Below, in pieces: positions 53,324 to 62,530 of a stretch of 64,000 nucleotides of DNA. The notes under the pieces are model-generated. The model saw only the letters and a list, made by a program, of their open reading frames with translations. It ran no database searches and was not told where the DNA came from. The DNA lies in the NCBI RefSeq assembly GCF_903166585.1, contig NZ_CAESCM010000019.1:39613-103612 (forward strand), written 5' to 3'. The translations under genes were made by a program, and so were the position numbers. This DNA is from Pedobacter ghigonis (GTDB lineage: Bacteria; Bacteroidota; Bacteroidia; Sphingobacteriales; Sphingobacteriaceae). The stretch's first letter is position 1. Every line of letters begins with the position of its first letter.

Positions 53324-53464
53324 GCCGATTTTACGCTATAATGCGTGTCGGTTTATTGCAATAAAAATAGTGACATTTCTGTGTTGTTTTCTCTTTCGCA
53401 ATTGAATACATAACAGCGTGTATTTTTATTTAGAAGCGCAGAACCAGCAGCTTTTTTCAAAGGT

Positions 53465-53530
53465 AGTTCCTGCTTTACGCTATAGCCCTTCGTTCCTCAG
53501 GGGCTGCCGCTTCAATCAGGGCTAAAAAGC
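53465..53530. repeat. GCTATAGCCCTTCG...CAGGGCT repeat
   Basis: GCTATAGCCCTTCGTTCC / AGGGGCTGCCGCTTC / AATCAGGGCTAAAAAGC, with internal inverted words. Related to the sequence at 32320-32390. Confidence 0.45.
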
Positions 53531-53571
53531 AAAAATTGTATTAAAAAACTACTTCAGACTGAAGAACAGCG

Positions 53572-54060
53572 CTACTTAAGGTTACGCATTTCCTCTTTTA
53601 TCACCAATAAAAGTTCGTTAGGCCTTTGTGTACCAATAAAATATTCCAGCCCGTCGCGATCTGTTAATACAACTGCATCTTTACCCGATGAGTAAAAACG
53701 AATGGTACCTTTGGTATGCAGGTTATAAACCGGATTGTTAAAAAAATAGCGGCTGTAAACAGCTTTACGCACATCTACAATGCTTTTCAAATCGATTTTT
53801 ACGCGTTTGGTTGTCCACAGGCCGTCTAAAATCAGGCTGCCATTGTCGACAATAATTTTGTACTGGATTAAAAAAAGTAAAAGCATCGAAACGCCAATAA
53901 TCCCGAAACCCACTACCAGAAACAGATCTTGAGTGTTGTCGCGGTCGCGCTCGTAAACATAGGCAGCAAAACAGAAAGCAGCCATAATAAGCCTGATGAA
54001 AATGCGTACATAATCACGGCCAATGTATTGTTTTTCGATATAGGCGTATTTGCTTTCCAC
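53572..54060 (-). CDS. Membrane protein with PH-like domain
   Basis: 162 residues. Two membrane helices (about 20-37 and 45-66) followed by a beta-rich domain of the bacterial PH type (YKIIVDNGSLILDGLWTTKRVKIDLKSIVDVRKA...) and a final helix. Function unknown. The start is GTG, placed directly after the tilS stop (TAA-GTG), so translation probably depends on the upstream gene. Confidence 0.7.
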   Translation of the reverse strand: MESKYAYIEKQYIGRDYVRIFIRLIMAAFCFAAYVYERDRDNTQDLFLVVGFGIIGVSMLLLFLIQYKIIVDNGSLILDGLWTTKRVKIDLKSIVDVRKAVYSRYFFNNPVYNLHTKGTIRFYSSGKDAVVLTDRDGLEYFIGTQRPNELLLVIKEEMRNLK

Positions 54061-55392
54061 TTATTTTATTTTGAGTTCGAATATAGCAACTTTTTTGGTT
54101 GTGGTGGTTAATTTATATCGGTTATCCTGTCGCATACCCACAATCCAAACAATTTCTCCGTTTCCATTTACCAATATCGGCGTTGTATTTTTTAAATGCA
54201 AGGGCACCTTTTCATCAATAAAATAATCGCTAACTTTTTTAGGGTTGCGCATCCCCAACGGGATAAATTTATCGCCATTCTGCCACTTCCTCAATACCAA
54301 AGGGTAAATCAGTTTATCGGCATTTACAAAAGCCTTGTTCGCATCCACATCAAATTTCACCTCAGCACTAAAAGCCATGGTAATTTCATTATTCGCAAAC
54401 TCAATGCTGGCAGTATCGGGATGAATAAACTGGTTTGCTAAAACCTTAACGTCTTTTTCTACGATAACCAGATCATTCCTGTTGATAATGGCCTGGTGGC
54501 TGGCGCTAAAAAAATGTGTTCCGCTTAATGCTTCCAGACTATCTAGGATTTCCTGCACTACATTTTCGCCAAAACCAAAAGGCTTTAACAGTTCGTACAA
54601 CAATAGTTTCTGTGGATTTAACTTTGCAATCTCGTTCAAAGCGATGTAAATTCCATCAGCCCGCCTTTCTAAAACCGTTTCACGCAACTTCTGAACCTCC
54701 AGGTTTAAAAAAGCTTCAATTTCAGCAAAGCGCTCCATGTTTTCGGCAAAGGTTTTTTCCAGTTGTGGATTTATTTCCCGCAAATGCGGCACCACCTGTA
54801 ACCGCAATTTATTACGGGTATAATTTGTACTTAGGTTCGAACTGTCTTCAACAAAGGCAATGTTGTTGTTTTCTACAATTTCATTAACCTGCTGGCGGTT
54901 TAAAAACAATAATGGCCTGATTAGTTTATCGCGTTTAGGCAAAATACCGTGCAGGCCGCTAATTCCGGTGCCGCGTATCAGATTAATCAATACCGTTTCA
55001 ACTGCATCGTTTTGGTGCTGGGCTAAAGCAACATAATCGTAACCTTCTTGGCTCCTTATTTCTTCAAACCAGTTATAACGCAAGTCGCGCGCAGCCATTT
55101 GTGTCGAAATTTTATGCTGGGCAGCATATTTTTTAGTCTCAAAATGCGTTACATAGAAAGGTAACCCTAAATTACCGGCCAGAAGCGCTACAAAATGCTC
55201 ATCGCGCTGCGCCTCATCGGCCCTTAAATTAAAGTTACAGTGTGCTACACCAATATCTACGCCTATTGCCTTAAACAAATGTAACATCAGTACAGAATCC
55301 TTACCGCCGCTTACCGCCAAAAGAATGCGGTTACCCCCGGTAAACAGCTGGTGCTGTTCAATAAAATCGCGAAATTGCTGTAAGGGTAACAT
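54061..55392 (-). CDS. tilS: tRNA(Ile)-lysidine synthetase TilS
   Basis: 443 residues. Converts cytidine 34 of tRNA-Ile2 to lysidine, letting it read AUA. The ATP PP-loop SGGKDS lies at about residues 28-33, followed by the GVAHCNFNLR region and the C-terminal TilS domain (PLVLRKWQNGDKFIPLGM). I chose the ATG at 55390-55392; the frame runs 16 codons further, into a palindrome and the divergent promoter. The PH-like gene follows without a gap. Confidence 0.94.
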   Translation of the reverse strand: MLPLQQFRDFIEQHQLFTGGNRILLAVSGGKDSVLMLHLFKAIGVDIGVAHCNFNLRADEAQRDEHFVALLAGNLGLPFYVTHFETKKYAAQHKISTQMAARDLRYNWFEEIRSQEGYDYVALAQHQNDAVETVLINLIRGTGISGLHGILPKRDKLIRPLLFLNRQQVNEIVENNNIAFVEDSSNLSTNYTRNKLRLQVVPHLREINPQLEKTFAENMERFAEIEAFLNLEVQKLRETVLERRADGIYIALNEIAKLNPQKLLLYELLKPFGFGENVVQEILDSLEALSGTHFFSASHQAIINRNDLVIVEKDVKVLANQFIHPDTASIEFANNEITMAFSAEVKFDVDANKAFVNADKLIYPLVLRKWQNGDKFIPLGMRNPKKVSDYFIDEKVPLHLKNTTPILVNGNGEIVWIVGMRQDNRYKLTTTTKKVAIFELKIK

Positions 55393-55421
55393 CCACCAAA
55401 AATATTTAATTTTAACTGGTA

Positions 55422-55437
55422 TTCCGAACGTTCGGAA
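55422..55437. promoter_or_regulatory. Perfect 16-bp palindrome TTCCGAACGTTCGGAA between tilS and the OstA-like gene
   Basis: Exact palindrome in the divergent promoter region, 30 bases before the tilS ATG and nine bases before the -7 box of the OstA-like gene. Size and symmetry fit a dimeric repressor or activator site (TetR-type operators look like this). Confidence 0.45.
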
Positions 55438-55445
55438 CAAAAAAC

Positions 55446-55453
55446 TAACTTTG
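55446..55453 (+). promoter_or_regulatory. -7 element TAACTTTG of the OstA-like gene, next to the start codon
   Basis: Exact TAnnTTTG ending four bases before the GTG at 55458; the mRNA would be leaderless or nearly so. Confidence 0.45.
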
Positions 55454-55457
55454 TAGT

Positions 55458-57857
55458 GTGCATAAACTATTTGTCTTTTTATTCCTTTTAATTAGTCCGT
55501 TATTTTTATTCGGTCAGCAACCTGCGTCGAAAATTAAAATCGTCTCCTTTACAAAAGTAACCGGCGACAGGAAAAACAATGTTACTTATCTTCGCAACCC
55601 TGTTTTTCAGCAAGATAATGCTACATTAAGCTGCGATAGTGCTGTTTTTTATAGTGAGCGTAACTATTTTGAGGCATACAAAAATGTGCACATCAACCAG
55701 CTTCCTACCGATATTTATTCCGATCAGCTGGAGTACGATGGAAATAAAAAACATGCGCATTTAACCGGAAATGTAAAAATGATCGATCCTACTTCGATCT
55801 TAACCACCAATATTTTAGATTACAATACGCAAAGCAAAATAGGAACCTATACTAGTGGAGGTAAAATCGTAAACAAGGACGTTACCGTAACCAGCAAAAA
55901 TGGTTATTATTTTAGCGAAGGTTACAGCCAAGAAGGCAACGATGCTTATTTTAGATATGACGTTGTGGCTACTACTCCGCAGGTTAAAATCACGTCAGAT
56001 ACACTACGCTACAATACCAAAACAAAGTGGACTTATTTTTATGGCCCAACTAACATTAAAGGAAAAGATGATAATCTTTATACCGAAAACGGCGCTTATA
56101 ATACCATGACCGAAGATGCCTTTTTTGGAAAGAATAACCTTTACACCCAGGGCACCCGTTCTTTAAAAGGTGACAGCTTGTATTATTACGGCAAAAAAGG
56201 AATTGGTAAAGCCGTTAAAAACATTGTTTTTTCTGACACCAAGGATAAAATGAAAATGTTTGGCGATTTGGGTTACTACTACAAAGTCGATCAAAGAACC
56301 CTCGTTACCCGAAACGCTTATCTGGGCATTGGGACGGAAGATTCGATCATGGTGAAAAATAAAAAGCGCCCCGATAGTTTGTGGATGGGTGCCGATACCC
56401 TCGAAACACAGATGGTATTGCAAAAAACGCTAAAATTAATCCCCAAAATTTCCATCAAAGCCGATAACCAGGTTGGAGAAGATGATGAAGAAGGGGCTGC
56501 AAAAAAAGGTACTGGCGAAGCCAAGTATAAACCCGAAAGTGAACCAGCACAAAAAGAAGACCGCAGTAAACGTAATTTAAGGAATAACAAAGCAGACAAG
56601 AAAAAGAAAGGCAAAGGCGACATAGATACCACTAATGCTACAGAACTGCTGAAAGATAAAAACATTGATAGCTTAAAATCCAAAGTCGATTCGGCAGGGA
56701 AAGCCTTACCAACCCTTCTAACCGATAGCCTGAAAAAGAACAATATTTTAAAGGCCAAGGCAGATTCGATAATCAAAAAACTGCCTGCAATTAAAACAGA
56801 TAGCATTCAGAAAAAGATAACAGCCAAGGCCGATGCGCTGGTTAAAAATACTACCAAAGGCCAGATAGACAGCCTGAGTAAAAAAGCACTAAAGCCTGGC
56901 GTTAAAGATAGTCTAACCAAAGCCATAGGCAATTTAAAACCTGGTGCCTTGAAGAACGATACCGCTAAGTTTAACCCTGCCGATACCGTACAAGCCCGTA
57001 TTATTAAAGCTTATCATGGCGTAAAGGTTTATAAAACCAATATTCAGGCTAAAACCGACAGTCTTTTTTACACCAGTGCCGATTCTACCCTGCGTTGCTA
57101 CAGCAACCCGATCATCTGGTCAGAAGGTTCGCAGCAGGTGGGCGATACGATTTATGTACAGTTTAAGAATAAAAAGTTAAACAACTTAAAAGCTTTCAGA
57201 AATGCTTTTCTGGTAAATACACCTAAAGATTCGCTAAGGTTTAACCAGATAAAAGGCAGACTGATGACCGGCTTCTTTCATGATGGCAAACTTAAAACCC
57301 TTTACGTGGATGGTAATGCCGAAAGCATTTATTATACACAAGACGATAGCACGAAGGTTTACAAAGAAATGAACCAGACCCTGAGTAGCCGGATCAAATT
57401 CATTTTTAAAAGTAAAGAAAACGCCATCGAAGACATTGTTTACATTAAAGGTGTTGAGGGCGCATTAAACCCCGAAAATGAGATTGCAAAAGACCATGTT
57501 TTAAAAGGCTTTTCATGGAAGCCAACCGAAAGACCTAAATCGAAAAAAGATGCCGTAGGTTCGGCAGGGAAACCAAAAGCTAAAATTAAACCGAAAGCAA
57601 CAGGCAAAACTCCTCCGGGTAAAGCACCTGTAAATACCAAAGGCGTAACTGTTGCAGGTAAAACCACAAAAACGCCAATTGTAGCGCAACCAAAAACAAC
57701 AGTTGTAAAAGATAGCCTAAACCTGGACAAAAAACTACAGGCAACTAAACCTGCAGATACAGCTAATTTTGGAATTAAGCCTATTTTACCTAAAAAGGAC
57801 TCGACCCAGGTAAAAAAAGATACCACGCAGGTAAAAAAGGCTGCAAGTAACTTCTAA
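55458..57857 (+). CDS. OstA-like (OstA_2) LPS-assembly-related protein
   Basis: 799 residues with a signal peptide (about 1-20, MHKLFVFLFLLISPLFLFGQ). The N-terminal 280 residues are the OstA/LptA-like beta-jellyroll array (repeated YYxxxNYFEAYKNVHI, LEYDGNKKHAHLTGNVKM). A Lys/Asp/Ser-rich region with repeated DSLKKN/ADSIIKKL words (about 330-520) interrupts it, a second OstA part follows (ADSTLRCYSNPIIWSEGSQQVGD), and the end is Lys/Pro-rich. It should bridge LPS across the periplasm; start GTG at 55458. Confidence 0.87.
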   Translation: MHKLFVFLFLLISPLFLFGQQPASKIKIVSFTKVTGDRKNNVTYLRNPVFQQDNATLSCDSAVFYSERNYFEAYKNVHINQLPTDIYSDQLEYDGNKKHAHLTGNVKMIDPTSILTTNILDYNTQSKIGTYTSGGKIVNKDVTVTSKNGYYFSEGYSQEGNDAYFRYDVVATTPQVKITSDTLRYNTKTKWTYFYGPTNIKGKDDNLYTENGAYNTMTEDAFFGKNNLYTQGTRSLKGDSLYYYGKKGIGKAVKNIVFSDTKDKMKMFGDLGYYYKVDQRTLVTRNAYLGIGTEDSIMVKNKKRPDSLWMGADTLETQMVLQKTLKLIPKISIKADNQVGEDDEEGAAKKGTGEAKYKPESEPAQKEDRSKRNLRNNKADKKKKGKGDIDTTNATELLKDKNIDSLKSKVDSAGKALPTLLTDSLKKNNILKAKADSIIKKLPAIKTDSIQKKITAKADALVKNTTKGQIDSLSKKALKPGVKDSLTKAIGNLKPGALKNDTAKFNPADTVQARIIKAYHGVKVYKTNIQAKTDSLFYTSADSTLRCYSNPIIWSEGSQQVGDTIYVQFKNKKLNNLKAFRNAFLVNTPKDSLRFNQIKGRLMTGFFHDGKLKTLYVDGNAESIYYTQDDSTKVYKEMNQTLSSRIKFIFKSKENAIEDIVYIKGVEGALNPENEIAKDHVLKGFSWKPTERPKSKKDAVGSAGKPKAKIKPKATGKTPPGKAPVNTKGVTVAGKTTKTPIVAQPKTTVVKDSLNLDKKLQATKPADTANFGIKPILPKKDSTQVKKDTTQVKKAASNF

Positions 57858-57866
57858 AAGTGTAAC

Positions 57867-57961
57867 CGTCATTTCGACTGAAGCGTAGCGGAATGGAGAA
57901 ATCTATAATAAATATGCGTAAATAGATTTCTCGACTACGTTATACTGCGCTCGAAATGACG
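57867..57961. repeat. CGTCATTTCGACTGAAGC...GCTCGAAATGACG palindromic repeat
   Basis: Full copy of the family at 39085-39170, with GGAGAAATCTAT and ATAGATTTCTC as inner arms. Lies between the convergent OstA-like and rdgB genes. Confidence 0.8.
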
Positions 57962-57987
57962 CTTCCTTTATTAAAACTAGCAAGAAC

Positions 57988-58566
57988 CTATAACTCCCCT
58001 TTCAAAAAAGCCATCATCTTTTTCAGTGCAATGGCCCTGTGGCTAATTTTATTCTTTTCGGCCATATCCATTTCAGCAAAAGTAATGTCATAACCATTCG
58101 GCTGAAATATAGGATCGTAACCAAAGCCTTTCGAACCTGATAATTCCGTTCTGATGGTGCCTTCAATTATGCCTTCAAAAATATGGTTCTTTCCACCCTG
58201 CATTAAGGAAATGACCGTTTTAAACCTGGCATTTCTATTTTCCTTTCCCTCAAGTTTCTTTAAAACAAGCTGTATATTTTCTAAACTATCACGGCTCCCT
58301 GAATACCTGGCAGAATACACGCCGGGCTCGTTGTTAAGTGCTTCTACTTCCAGACCGCTGTCATCAGCAAAACAATCCAGGTTAAAATGTTCAACCACAT
58401 AACTGCTTTTTAAAGTGGCATTACCTTCAAAAGTATCGGCAGTTTCCGGAATGTCGGTTAAGCAGCCAATATCTTCCAGGTTTAGCACCTCGTACCTGCC
58501 TGCCAGGGCAAGGCGGATTTCTTCGGTTTTATGTTGATTGTTCGTTGCGAAAACAAGTTTTTTCAT
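57988..58566 (-). CDS. rdgB: Non-canonical purine NTP pyrophosphatase (RdgB/HAM1)
   Basis: 192 residues. Removes dITP, ITP and XTP from the nucleotide pool. The motifs ATNNQHKTEEI (6-16), FADDSGLEVEAL (about 66-77), GVYSARYSG and GYDPIFQP near the end are complete. Single gene. Confidence 0.95.
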   Translation of the reverse strand: MKKLVFATNNQHKTEEIRLALAGRYEVLNLEDIGCLTDIPETADTFEGNATLKSSYVVEHFNLDCFADDSGLEVEALNNEPGVYSARYSGSRDSLENIQLVLKKLEGKENRNARFKTVISLMQGGKNHIFEGIIEGTIRTELSGSKGFGYDPIFQPNGYDITFAEMDMAEKNKISHRAIALKKMMAFLKGEL

Positions 58567-58716
58567 TTTAAAGGAGGTAAAAGGTTAAGGGTGTAAGGCT
58601 TAAAGATCCGTTGCTAAATTTAAAATCTCACATCTCGATATCTGGCACTAAACACTATAAGTACCTGATACTAAATGCTTGATTCCGAAATTACGTGATT
58701 CAACAATACTAAGCCT

Positions 58717-59370
58717 CTATTTAATTTTCTGCAGGTTGCCCCAAAGCAATTTCTTTGCGGTTAAATCGCTATCTAAATGATGCAGGTTAGGAGCAAAAAT
58801 AATACGGGTTGTACCATGGGTAATAATCTCGTTCTGCCAAACCAGATCTAATTTCAAATGCGCAATTTCTACCCCAAACGAAAGCATCGTAACCGGCTTA
58901 AAAAACTGGTAGAGTTCGGCAAAGCCCGTGCCCTGGTATTTGGAATAATTCAGGATGGCAAAATCGGGTGTACCCAGATCTACAGCTTTAACAATTTTGC
59001 GGAGTAATTCGCGGCCCTGTTCGGTGCTCACATCATTACTTTCATCATTAACCAGAATCAGTACCGATTTTTTATTTCCACCTAAAAACTTAAAGGTTTT
59101 TTCGGGTGCTGGCTCAGCCGCAACATGCGTAATTTCAGGAGCCTGAGGATAAACTTTTGGCATTTCAGGCGCTTTAATACCCGGAATTTGCGTTACTTCT
59201 GTCTTTATAACAGATTCTTTTTCTGCTTCAGCTACGACCTTTTCCGCCACAAAAACTGGCTCAGTATTACGTAAACGCTGAATTTCCACACTTTCATCTT
59301 TTACCAGAAAAACCTCATCGGTAAAAAATAAGCGTAAAGCATTCGCATTGTTGGTAAGCTGGTTTTCCAT
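58717..59370 (-). CDS. Hypothetical protein with linker and alpha/beta C-terminal domain
   Basis: 217 residues. A short N-terminal part (residues 1-40), a Glu/Ala/Pro/Val-rich linker (about 40-92) and a C-terminal alpha/beta domain of about 125 residues (KKSVLILVNDESNDVSTEQGRELLRKIVKAV...DFAILNYSKYQGTGFAELYQFF). The order and the VLVND...LLxKI pattern recall the DNA polymerase III psi subunit fold, but this is a resemblance only. No family recognised with confidence. Stands alone, divergent from the SurA-like gene. Confidence 0.6.
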   Translation of the reverse strand: MENQLTNNANALRLFFTDEVFLVKDESVEIQRLRNTEPVFVAEKVVAEAEKESVIKTEVTQIPGIKAPEMPKVYPQAPEITHVAAEPAPEKTFKFLGGNKKSVLILVNDESNDVSTEQGRELLRKIVKAVDLGTPDFAILNYSKYQGTGFAELYQFFKPVTMLSFGVEIAHLKLDLVWQNEIITHGTTRIIFAPNLHHLDSDLTAKKLLWGNLQKIK

Positions 59371-59474
59371 TCGTATTTTTGCCGGATAATAATTTCTGTT
59401 AAAATTAGTTAAATATCTTATAATAGCGACGCTAATTGTTACTTTTATCCCTTAAAATTTATAGACTGCTCTAC

Positions 59475-60062
59475 GTGAGAAAAGCTTTTTGCCTATTTGT
59501 TTTTAGCTTTATTTATAGCATTTCGTTTGCACAAAACGTGGCTGTAGTTAACGGCAAACCAATAAGTACCAAAGAGTTTACCTGGGCATACAAAAAAAGC
59601 CACAACGGAAATATCAGTATTTCGTACGATACTTTACAGGCCTATTTAAACCTTTATATAAATTTTAAACTGAAGGTTTTAGATGCCCGCGAAATGGGGC
59701 TGGATAAAACCCCTGGCTACCAGGAAGAGATCAAAAATTATGAAGAAGCCCTAACTACCCATAAAAAACCGGGTACCAGCAGCAAGGACCATGATTTTTT
59801 ATTGAACGAATACCGCGAAGGTGTTTTGATGTTTAATGTTTCTGAGCAAAAAATCTGGAACAAGGCACAGGAAGATGAGCAGGCAATAAACGAGTTTTAC
59901 AGTAAAAACAAACAAAATTACAATAAACCACTGAGCGAGGTTAGAGGCGATGTAATTGCCGACTACCAGCAAAGTCTGGAAGAAAAATGGCTGAATGGCC
60001 TTAAACAAAAATACCAGACTAAAATTAACGAAAGTGAGCTAAAAAAGCTGGCCAAGCTATAA
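59475..60062 (+). CDS. SurA-like chaperone fragment without the isomerase domain
   Basis: 195 residues with a signal peptide (about 1-20, ending SISFAQ). It has the SurA-type helical N-terminus (NVAVVNGKPISTKEFTWAYKK; YLNLYINFKLKVLDAREMGLD) and the C-terminal helix that packs on it (SEVRGDVIADYQQSLEEKWLNGLKQKY), but the PpiC isomerase domain normally lying between them is absent. GTG at 59475 begins the signal peptide; the TTG at 59436 is less likely. Followed 57 bases later by surA. Confidence 0.75.
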   Translation: MRKAFCLFVFSFIYSISFAQNVAVVNGKPISTKEFTWAYKKSHNGNISISYDTLQAYLNLYINFKLKVLDAREMGLDKTPGYQEEIKNYEEALTTHKKPGTSSKDHDFLLNEYREGVLMFNVSEQKIWNKAQEDEQAINEFYSKNKQNYNKPLSEVRGDVIADYQQSLEEKWLNGLKQKYQTKINESELKKLAKL

Positions 60063-60093
60063 TAAAGCCGTTTTTTTAGTAACCAATAAGTAT

Positions 60094-60101
60094 TAAATTT
60101 G
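60094..60101 (+). promoter_or_regulatory. -7 element TAAATTTG of surA
   Basis: Exact TAnnTTTG 19 bases before the ATG at 60120. Confidence 0.45.
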
Positions 60102-60119
60102 CAAAATATAAACAATAGA

Positions 60120-61478
60120 ATGAAAAAAGTTTTTTTAGTAGCAACCGCTTTAATGGGCCTGTTTCTAAACAGTTATGCACAAAAGCACACGGTAGATAAA
60201 GTTGCTGCTGTTGTAGGAGGTAATATTATCCTGCTATCAGATTTAAATCAACAATACACCCAATACCTTTACCAGGGAAATCCTCCCAATGAAGCCATTA
60301 AATGTAAAATTTTGCAACAAACCCTAACCCAAAAGCTACTGAAACAACAAGCCGAAATCGATTCGGTAATGGTTGAAGATGGTGCTGTTGATGATGAGGT
60401 AAACAAGCGTATGCGTTACAGCATGCAACGTGCCGGGGGACAAGAGCGTTTAGAGCAGTTTTTGAACAAATCGGTACTTCAGTACAAAGATGAGATCCGT
60501 CCGTCGGTGAAAGACGAGCTGATTGCACAAAAAATGCAACAAAAAATTACCGAGAACATTAACGTTACCCCAATGGAGGTTGAAAAATACTTCAAATCGC
60601 TGGGCGATAGCATTCCTGAATTTAACACTGAAGTTGAAGTTGGTGAGGTGGTGTTAAACCCACAGTTAACCCGCGCCGAAAAACAAAAGTTCCGTGATAA
60701 AATTGAAGCGTTAAGGTTAAGGGTTAAGAGTGGCGAGGATATGGGCGTATTGGCTAAAACCTATTCAGAAGATCCGGGTTCGGCCTCTGATGGTGGTGAT
60801 TATGGCTTTATCGACAGAAACACCATGGTAAAAGAGTTTACCGCCTGGGCGTTTAAACTAAAAGCTGGCGAAATTTCACCTGTATTCGAAACTGAATATG
60901 GTTTCCACTTTTTACAGGTATTAGAACGCAGAGGTGAGCAGGTACACGTTAGGCACATCTTAATTATGCCTAAAACCACACCAGAAAGTTTAACCCGTTT
61001 AAAATTACATGCCGATAGTATCTACAACAACATCATTGGCAAAAAACTAAGTTTTGCCGCTGCTGCAAACCTTTACTCAGATAACAAAGAAACCAAATAT
61101 AATGGTGGTATGATGCTTAATGCAGAAAATGTTCAGGCAAGAAGCACCTTAATTCCGGTTGATAAATTAGATCCGGCGGTATTTTTAGTAATCGATTCAA
61201 TGAAAGTTGGCGGTATTTCTAAGCCTGATTTGTTTACTGCACCTGATGGAAAACAAGGTTACCGTATCTTATACCTGAAAGCTAAAATACCACCACACAA
61301 AGCCAACATGGTACAGGATTTCTCGAAAATCAGAGATGCTGCACAAAGTGATAAAATTAATCGTACTTTAAGCGAATGGTTTGAGAAACGTCGCGAAAGT
61401 ACTTACATTAAAATAGACGACGAATTCAATACCTGCGATGAATTAAAAATCTGGACTAAAACCACAGCCGCAAAATAA
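60120..61478 (+). CDS. surA: Periplasmic chaperone/peptidyl-prolyl isomerase SurA
   Basis: 452 residues with a signal peptide (about 1-21, ending NSYAQ). The N-terminal SurA domain (DKVAAVVGGNIILLSDLNQQY) is followed by two PpiC (parvulin) domains: about 173-275 (EVEVGEVVLNPQ...SEDPGSASDGGDYGFI...EYGFHFLQVLE) and about 278-390 (VRHILIMPK...). It guides outer membrane proteins. Lies between the SurA-like gene and moxR. Confidence 0.93.
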   Translation: MKKVFLVATALMGLFLNSYAQKHTVDKVAAVVGGNIILLSDLNQQYTQYLYQGNPPNEAIKCKILQQTLTQKLLKQQAEIDSVMVEDGAVDDEVNKRMRYSMQRAGGQERLEQFLNKSVLQYKDEIRPSVKDELIAQKMQQKITENINVTPMEVEKYFKSLGDSIPEFNTEVEVGEVVLNPQLTRAEKQKFRDKIEALRLRVKSGEDMGVLAKTYSEDPGSASDGGDYGFIDRNTMVKEFTAWAFKLKAGEISPVFETEYGFHFLQVLERRGEQVHVRHILIMPKTTPESLTRLKLHADSIYNNIIGKKLSFAAAANLYSDNKETKYNGGMMLNAENVQARSTLIPVDKLDPAVFLVIDSMKVGGISKPDLFTAPDGKQGYRILYLKAKIPPHKANMVQDFSKIRDAAQSDKINRTLSEWFEKRRESTYIKIDDEFNTCDELKIWTKTTAAK

Positions 61479-61483
61479 CACCA

Positions 61484-62446
61484 ATGCAGTACAAGAACGA
61501 AGTAGAAGCTGTTGATGCGCTTCATCAATCTTTCAATAACATTAAAGCCGAAATAAGCAAAGTAGTTGTTGGACAGGATGACATCATAAAATCTGTTTTA
61601 ATCGCCATTTTTAGCAACGGGCACTGCCTGTTGGTTGGTGTACCCGGATTAGCCAAAACTTTACTCGTTCAAACTGTAGCGTCGGTATTAGACCTCGGTT
61701 TTAACCGCATCCAGTTTACCCCCGATTTAATGCCAAGCGACATTATTGGCGCAGAGATTTTAGGCGAAGACAGGCACTTTAAATTTATAAAAGGGCCTGT
61801 CTTTTCTAATATTATCCTGGCCGATGAAATTAACCGTACACCGCCAAAAACGCAGGCCGCTCTATTAGAAGCGATGCAGGAAAAATCGGTTACCGCAGCA
61901 GGCCAAACCCATAGCTTACCCAAACCGTTTTTCGTTTTGGCTACGCAAAACCCCATTGAACAGGAAGGAACTTATCCCCTTCCCGAAGCGCAGTTAGACC
62001 GTTTCATGTTCAATATCCAGTTAAACTATCCTGCTTTTGCAGATGAGTTAAACATTGTAAAAAATACCACCAGCAACAAAACCGTACAGTTGCAAAAAAT
62101 CATCCATGCCGATGATATCCAGTATTTCCAAAAATTAATCCGCGATATTCCGGTTACTGATAATGTTTTAGAATATGCTGTTAAACTGGCAGCTAAAACA
62201 CGTCCGAATACCGAATTTGCAACCGAAGCAGTAAATAAATACATCAGCTGGGGTGCTGGCCCACGGGCTTCGCAGTTTCTGGTATTAGGTGCCAAATGCC
62301 ATGCCGCAGTAACAGGTAAATACTCGCCCGACATTGAAGACGTTAAAGCTGTTGCCGAACCCATTCTTCGCCACCGCATCGTACGTAATTATCGCGCAGA
62401 AGCTGAAGGCTTATCGATCGAAAAAATCATTAAAGATTTGTTGTAA
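61484..62446 (+). CDS. MoxR family AAA ATPase
   Basis: 320 residues. AAA_3-type ATPase with Walker A GVPGLAKT (52-59), Walker B IILADEINR (about 110-118) and the TQNPIEQEGTYPLPEAQLDRF sensor-1 region, with the small C-terminal lid domain. MoxR ATPases mature partner complexes, often with a DUF58/VWA protein; none is in the window after it. Starts five bases after the surA stop, so likely co-transcribed. Confidence 0.93.
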   Translation: MQYKNEVEAVDALHQSFNNIKAEISKVVVGQDDIIKSVLIAIFSNGHCLLVGVPGLAKTLLVQTVASVLDLGFNRIQFTPDLMPSDIIGAEILGEDRHFKFIKGPVFSNIILADEINRTPPKTQAALLEAMQEKSVTAAGQTHSLPKPFFVLATQNPIEQEGTYPLPEAQLDRFMFNIQLNYPAFADELNIVKNTTSNKTVQLQKIIHADDIQYFQKLIRDIPVTDNVLEYAVKLAAKTRPNTEFATEAVNKYISWGAGPRASQFLVLGAKCHAAVTGKYSPDIEDVKAVAEPILRHRIVRNYRAEAEGLSIEKIIKDLL

Positions 62447-62530
62447 TCCTTCTTCCGGAAGTTTTAATTTAATTCTTGCCTACAATTTCGGCGACTAAAA
62501 ATGTACTGTTATATTGTGTAATAAAAAGTT

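Noticed and set aside
56318..56806. Antisense frame of 162 codons in the OstA-like gene
   Set aside because: It lies opposite the Lys/Asp/Ser-rich region, where codon bias keeps the antisense frame open.
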